Source: Physella acuta
Taxonomy: Eukaryota; Mollusca; Gastropoda; Physidae
Length of the DNA stretch: 64,000 nucleotides
Assembly: GCF_028476545.1 (NCBI RefSeq)
Contig: NW_026732683.1
Span: forward strand, 124,001-188,000
Direction: 5' to 3'
A program made the position numbers and the translations under genes. Numbering within the stretch: the first letter of the stretch is position 1; each line of letters begins with the position of its first letter. The notes under the pieces are model-generated. The model was given only the letters and a program-made list of their open reading frames with translations, was not told where the DNA came from and did no database searches. This document shows, piece after piece, positions 53,401 through 59,400 of this stretch.

Positions 53401-56400
53401 ATGTGATGAAATAATTATCTGTAACAAAACAATAGATGTGTTACCTCAAAATTGTTTTTAACTCATATCAAACAAAAAAAAAATTTTAAGACATTTTGGT
53501 CTTACAGGACTTTAACTTTGAAAACACCTGGTCATTTTATCACCTGTGTATTTGGGATAGCTTTAAAACCATATCTAACTTCATCTTTTTTACCTTGTCA
53601 TTACCTTTTAACCTACACTTCCCATCATCCTTACACAAAATGGCTACTATTACTAATGTTGATAAAAACAAGTTTTTTTTTCCAAATTGGCACCATTTCA
53701 CTATTGCTCAATCTCCTTTTGTCCTATGGTTATGAACATAGCTTTAAATAACACTGTGTTACTTCATTTACCATCAATGACCAGTGGTCAACCCCCATGC
53801 ACCTGTCACTAATTGATTACCTGATGATATTACCACAGGGGTCAACCATCCATGCTACACCAAGTTTAAGGACTTTCTCACCTGGAGAATTCACTTCAAA
53901 TACAAAACTCCATCTTTGTATATCTGACCAATCGAATCATTGTATTAGTGTTTACATATGATTGACCATGCATGCTGAAGCTGGACATTTAAACTGAATG
54001 TTAGCCCAGGCTTCAGTATGGAATGTGTCTCTCTTATTCAAAGCTCAAGTGATCCATCTGCTTATACATGTTTATATTAAGGTGGATCACTTTGGCTCTC
54101 CAGACTGCAATTAAAAGGTTAATTCTTCTCTCTAGTCCTGGAAACTTAAGTGCATTTATGACCTTGGTTCTAGGTGCTTTTAATGCCTATTTCATGTTAA
54201 TAAAGGAATATGCAAGATAAAAATAAAATGTCTCTGTTCTTTTCTATCACTGTTCTTGTTGGTCAATTTCATTAGCTCATTGTCAGCATAATTTGTGTTG
54301 ACCATTCCATCATGAAACTTTTTCTTGAACACTCCATCATCTACCAGCGCAGGTTTTGTTGATCATTATACCATCCCAGGTAACAGCACAATTGTTTTTT
54401 TTTACTATTTTATCATTTACCAGCACAATTTTTGTACCCATCCATACAAAAGAAGAGGTCAGACTATTGATATAAAAAAAAGTCGAACAAAACTAGAGGG
54501 GAATTATGAGCCTTCATTGATCACTATGTTACGTGTGAAGTTTATTCTTGTTGAATGTTGTGATTTGTTGGTCAAAGTATTTGTTGGTCATTGTGTTTTG
54601 TTGGTGGAGTGTTTTTGGTCATTTTGTTGTTTTGGTGGTGGAATGTTTGTTGGTCATTGTGTTTTATTGGTCATAGTGTTGTTGGTCATTGTGTTTTGTT
54701 GTTGGTGAAGTTGTTGGTCATTGTGTTTTGTTGGTGGAGTGTTTTTTGTCATTTTGTTGTTTTGGTGGTGGAGTGTTTGTTGGTCATTGTGTTTTATTGG
54801 TCATAGTGTTGTTGGTCATTGTGTATTGTTGTTGGTGAAGTTGTTGGTCATTATGTTTTGTTGGTGGAGTGTTGTTGGTCATTGTGTTTTGTTGGTGGAA
54901 AGTTGTTGGTCATTATGTTTTGTTGGTGAAGTTGTTGGTCATTATGTTTTATTGGTGGAGTGTTGTTGGTCATTGTGTTTTGTTGGTGGAGTGTTGTTGG
55001 TCATTGTGTATTGTTGTTGGTCATTATGTTTTGTTGGTGGAGTGTTGTTGGTCATTGTGTTTTGTTGGTGGAGTGTTGTTGGTCATTGTGTTTTGTTGGT
55101 GGAGTGTTGTTGGTCATTGTGTTTTGTTGGTGGAGTGTTGTTGGTCATTGTGTATTGTTGTTGGTCATTATGTTTTATTGGTGGAGTGTTGTTGGTCATT
55201 GTGTTTTGTTGGTGGAGTGTTGTTGGTCATTGTGTATTGTTGTTGGTCATTATGTTTTGTTGGTGGAGTGTTGTTGGTCATTGTGTTTTGTTGGTGGAAA
55301 GTTGTTGGTCATTGTGTTTTGTTGGTGGAGTGTTGTTGGTCATTGTGTATTGTTGTTGGTGAAGTTGTTGGTCATTGTGTTTTATTGGTCATAGTGTTGT
55401 TGGTCATTGTGTATTGTTGTTGGTAAAGTTGTTGGTCATTGTGTATTGTTGTTGGTGAAGTTGTTGGTCATTGTGTTTTGTTGGTGGAGTGTTGTTGGTC
55501 ATTGTGTTTTGTTGGTGGAGGAGTTTGGTTATTTATTCTGTTTCATTCATATGTATAAATGTGTGATCTAGCCACTTTGTGTGGATTTAGGGTTGTCATC
55601 TAACCACTTCTTGTGGATGCTGTGTTGTGTTATGTAACCAGTTTGTGTGTATGTGGTGTGTGTGATGGTTCTCACAGTGCCAACCAGTTAAAGAGCCCAG
55701 GGCGCTACACTGAGTTTATTGTCTCCTAGCCCAAGTCCAAAAACTGCAGGAAGAGTTCAAGGAGGCAGCCGGGACCCTGCAGGAGCAGAAGAGTCTCATC
55801 ACTCAGTTGGAGGAAGATCTGAGGAATGTCAACGCTTTGTCTAGTATGTTCAGGGGAGACGCTGAGGTGGGTAGTGCTGGCGTATGAGGGGTGGGGGATT
55901 GGTGGGTTGATGGGGAGTGGTGGGTGGATGGGGTGTGGTGAATTGGTGGGTGCATGGGGTGTTTTGTGGGTGGATGGGGTGAGGGTAATAGGTGGGTGGA
56001 TGGGGTGTGGGGGATTGGGGGGTGGATGTGTTGTGGGGAAACGGTGGATGGGGTGTGGGGAAAAGGTGGGTGGATGGGGGTGTGGGGGATAGGTGGATGG
56101 ATGGGGTGTGGAGAATATGCAGTTCCTCACTTGACCTATAACATTTATTATAGTTGGAGGGGGTGGGGGTAATCACCATATGGGATACTTGATGGGGGTG
56201 GGGGTAATAGATGAGTGGGTAATGTTGTAGACCCTTGATTGGTGTACCAGGGGTACATAATAACAACGCATTATTGGTGACATGCTATCCACATATGGGA
56301 TTATGTGGTGGAACACTTGATTACTTACCATGTAAGAAAACTTTGAAAATGACTTATGGCACATTGATAAACTTCGCATATGACCTGTGATACATAGATG

Positions 56401-59400
56401 ACCTACACAAATGACCTAGTGATACATAGAGGACCAACACAAATGACCTAGTGATATTTAGATGACCTATACAGATGACCTAGTGATACATTGATGACCT
56501 ATACAAATGACCTAGTGATATATAGATGACCTATACAGATGACCTAGTGATACATTGATGACCTATACAAATGACCTAGTGATATATAAATGACCTATAC
56601 AGATTACCTAGTGATACATTGATGACCTATACAAATGACCTCTTACTGTCCACAGGGTGAGCCCGGCCCAGGGGACCCACACAGTGAACTGATGGCCAAC
56701 ATTGTCAAGGAGGTCTCAATGTACCCAGCAGGTAGGGCCAACTGTCTATACACTAACATGGAATAAATTGTATGGAAGTTCTAAAAGTGTAGAGGGGGTG
56801 GGAGCAGGAGTCGTTACTGAATTATCAATATAAACAGAAAGTGAGTTTTTCAACACCAATGGTAGACACAGGTATAGCAATATAAACAAAGTGATATTTC
56901 AACATCAAGAGTAGACATGGCTTAATATTTTATTTCTATAACTTTTGTAAATTCAAGTATAATCCAAAAAAAATTTAACTCCACCAAGCTTCTTCCCCTT
57001 GGTGCCCACTACTGTACCTATGTCTACCCTCGGCGTTGAAATACCACTTTCTGTTTATACTACTATGGAAGTTTTAAACCACTTTTATAAACTTTTTTAC
57101 AAAAAAATTCGAGTGTCAAAAATATTCTTTAAAAACTAAGGATTTAAACATCTGGATTCTATATATAATTTGAAAAAGTAAATATTAAAAAATGTAACAA
57201 AAAATATTTCTATAAAATGGTTTGATGGGAATATCATTGATACAATGTGGACATGAACTTCTTTTGATTTTTTCAAGATTTTATTTCTATAACTTTTGTA
57301 TATTCAAGTAAGGTAACCCAAGTAAAATGTAACTCCTCAATGCTTCTCCCCCTTGGTGCCCACTACTGTTAAATTTATTGCCTACTTTTATTTTGAGCAG
57401 GTGAGTCTAATAAATCTGCTGCTGACTCCTTGCTGCCCATTGTCCAGAGTCAGAGGGAGCGCTATAGACTCCGAGCACAGGAGCTGGAGGCGGTAAGTTC
57501 CATGCCAGGTCAATGACCTGCGCAGTTTTTTACAGTTAGATGTTATAGATCCTTGAAAAACCGTTGGTCACTCAAAGGTCAGGTTATGATGGATATTACA
57601 GGTCCATACAAACAGTTGGCCACTTAGTCAAACTATACACGTTTACACCCGAAATTTTTTTCCTTCTAAATAACGTACGTGTACTGTACCGCCTGCAAAA
57701 TTGTTGTGTACAGCCTGTCAGCTGGTGTGTACAGCCTGTCAATTGTTGTGTACAGCCTGTCAGCTGTTGTGTACAGCCTGTCAGCTGTTGTGTACAGCCT
57801 GTCAAAATTGTTGTGTACAGCCTGTCAGCTGTTGTGTACAGCCTGTCAAAATTGTTGTGTACAGCCTGTCAACTGCTGTATTTTCTCCAGCAAACCATGA
57901 GCCAGCAGCAACAGGTGACCCTGCTACAGAATGAGATGGACAAGCTGCGCTCAGACAACGTCAAGCTGTATGAGAAGATCAGGTTCCTGCAGAGTTATCC
58001 CTCCAAGGTGGGTCAACTATGCAAACATCGTCAAGTAAAAAATCTTGATCAAGTAAACATTTTTTTTTTACTGTCAGAACGGTTTTTCCTAATAGCTCTC
58101 ATTGAAAACTGTTCTTTAACAAAGGGCAATATTAAATAACATTCAGACTTTTATTTTAAAGTTTAAATAAACAAGTTTAAAAAATTTATTACAAGCCTTT
58201 TATTTCCATTTTTTTTTAATCTGTTAACTATAATATCAATAGTAAACTGCTGGTCACTATAGAAATCTTTTCAAATTTGTTTTGCTGCAAGCAAATCTAT
58301 TTTTAGAACCAAAATAAAATAAATTTCAAAAGTGTATTGCATTTATAAACTTTGTACTATTTTTAGGGATTTTTGCTTTTTTTAAAATTATTAACAAATA
58401 AAAATCTCCAGTTTTTTTTAATTTATAAACTGTAAGTCTTTATCATTACTACTTAGCCTACTCTATAATTAACCTGTTGTCTTAACATTTAATCTGATCC
58501 ATCTTTAAAAAATCTTGAACAACTTTCAGGACATTGAGGTAGGTGAACATGGGATTTTAAAAACTTGGATCAAAATTTTCAGTTTTGATTGGATATTTTT
58601 GATTGGTCAGCTATTGCTTGTACATTTTATCTTTAGCTTGAGGAGAGCCTATTCTTGGGACATAACTGTTTGAGCATTTTCAAAGTATTAGACCCCTGCA
58701 GTCAAGTGGGATTTATTAGGAGATATTTCTAGAAACTAAATATTTTAGACATATTTGTTTTAATTATATTTTCTTAAATTTTAAAAATTAAAAAAAAAAT
58801 TGGATCAAAATTTTATATTAATTGAGCCATTTTTTTTTTATTAATTAAATTTTACTAGTTGTGCTTAACATTTTTTTACCCTTACAGTTTTTAAAATAGA
58901 AATGTGGTTGTACTCAAAGACTATAATTGTAATCACCAGATATTTTTTTCTTTCACCAACTACATTTGTTAGTTGAGCACAGTTTGAGTTTTGTTAATTT
59001 TAGTTGGCTGTCATTTCTATACTTGCCAAAGCTACATTTCAAGCTCAATTTTATTGGAGAGTTAACTGTACTTTCAGATCTATTTACAGATTTAAGTCCT
59101 AAGATAAACATACCTAGGGAAAGAATGTAAACATTTTGATTTTTTGTTTAAAAAAATATTGGGATAAAATGTATGCTGTATAACAGGCGCTTATTTTTTT
59201 TTTTTTGTGTTACTCTGGGAATATTTAATGAATGTTTGTTAATAAAGCTTGAAGTATAATAACATATATTTAACTAATACATGTATGTAACTCGCTGTAT
59301 GTGATGTGGTGTTGGTTTTTCAAGACAAAAATTAAATCCCGTATAAAAAACTTAAGAATGGAGTAAAAAGTAAAGTTTCCCTTTCAAACCTGATGGTCTA

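Larger units (their letters stand above)
47403..54250 (+). other. CUX1: Probable long 3' UTR of the CUX transcript
   Basis: AT-rich, no coding exon seen. It holds a 45-bp array (48530-49015), a 52-bp array (49195-49335), many T-tracts and several AATAAA hexamers: 49713, 52317, 53019, 54199 and 54222. The one at 53019 is followed by a GT-rich stretch and those near 54200 by T/GT-rich sequence. The true end is not certain; CUX genes are known for long 3' UTRs. Confidence 0.5.

Noticed and set aside
54591-55426. Open frames of up to 213 residues rich in Val/Leu/Cys/Trp
   Set aside because: Translation of the TTGGTCATTGTG array; no conserved domain, and three frames are open at once.
55726-56266. 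Minus-strand Pro/His/Thr-rich frames of 134-138 residues
   Set aside because: Antisense of the G-rich repeat after exon N.
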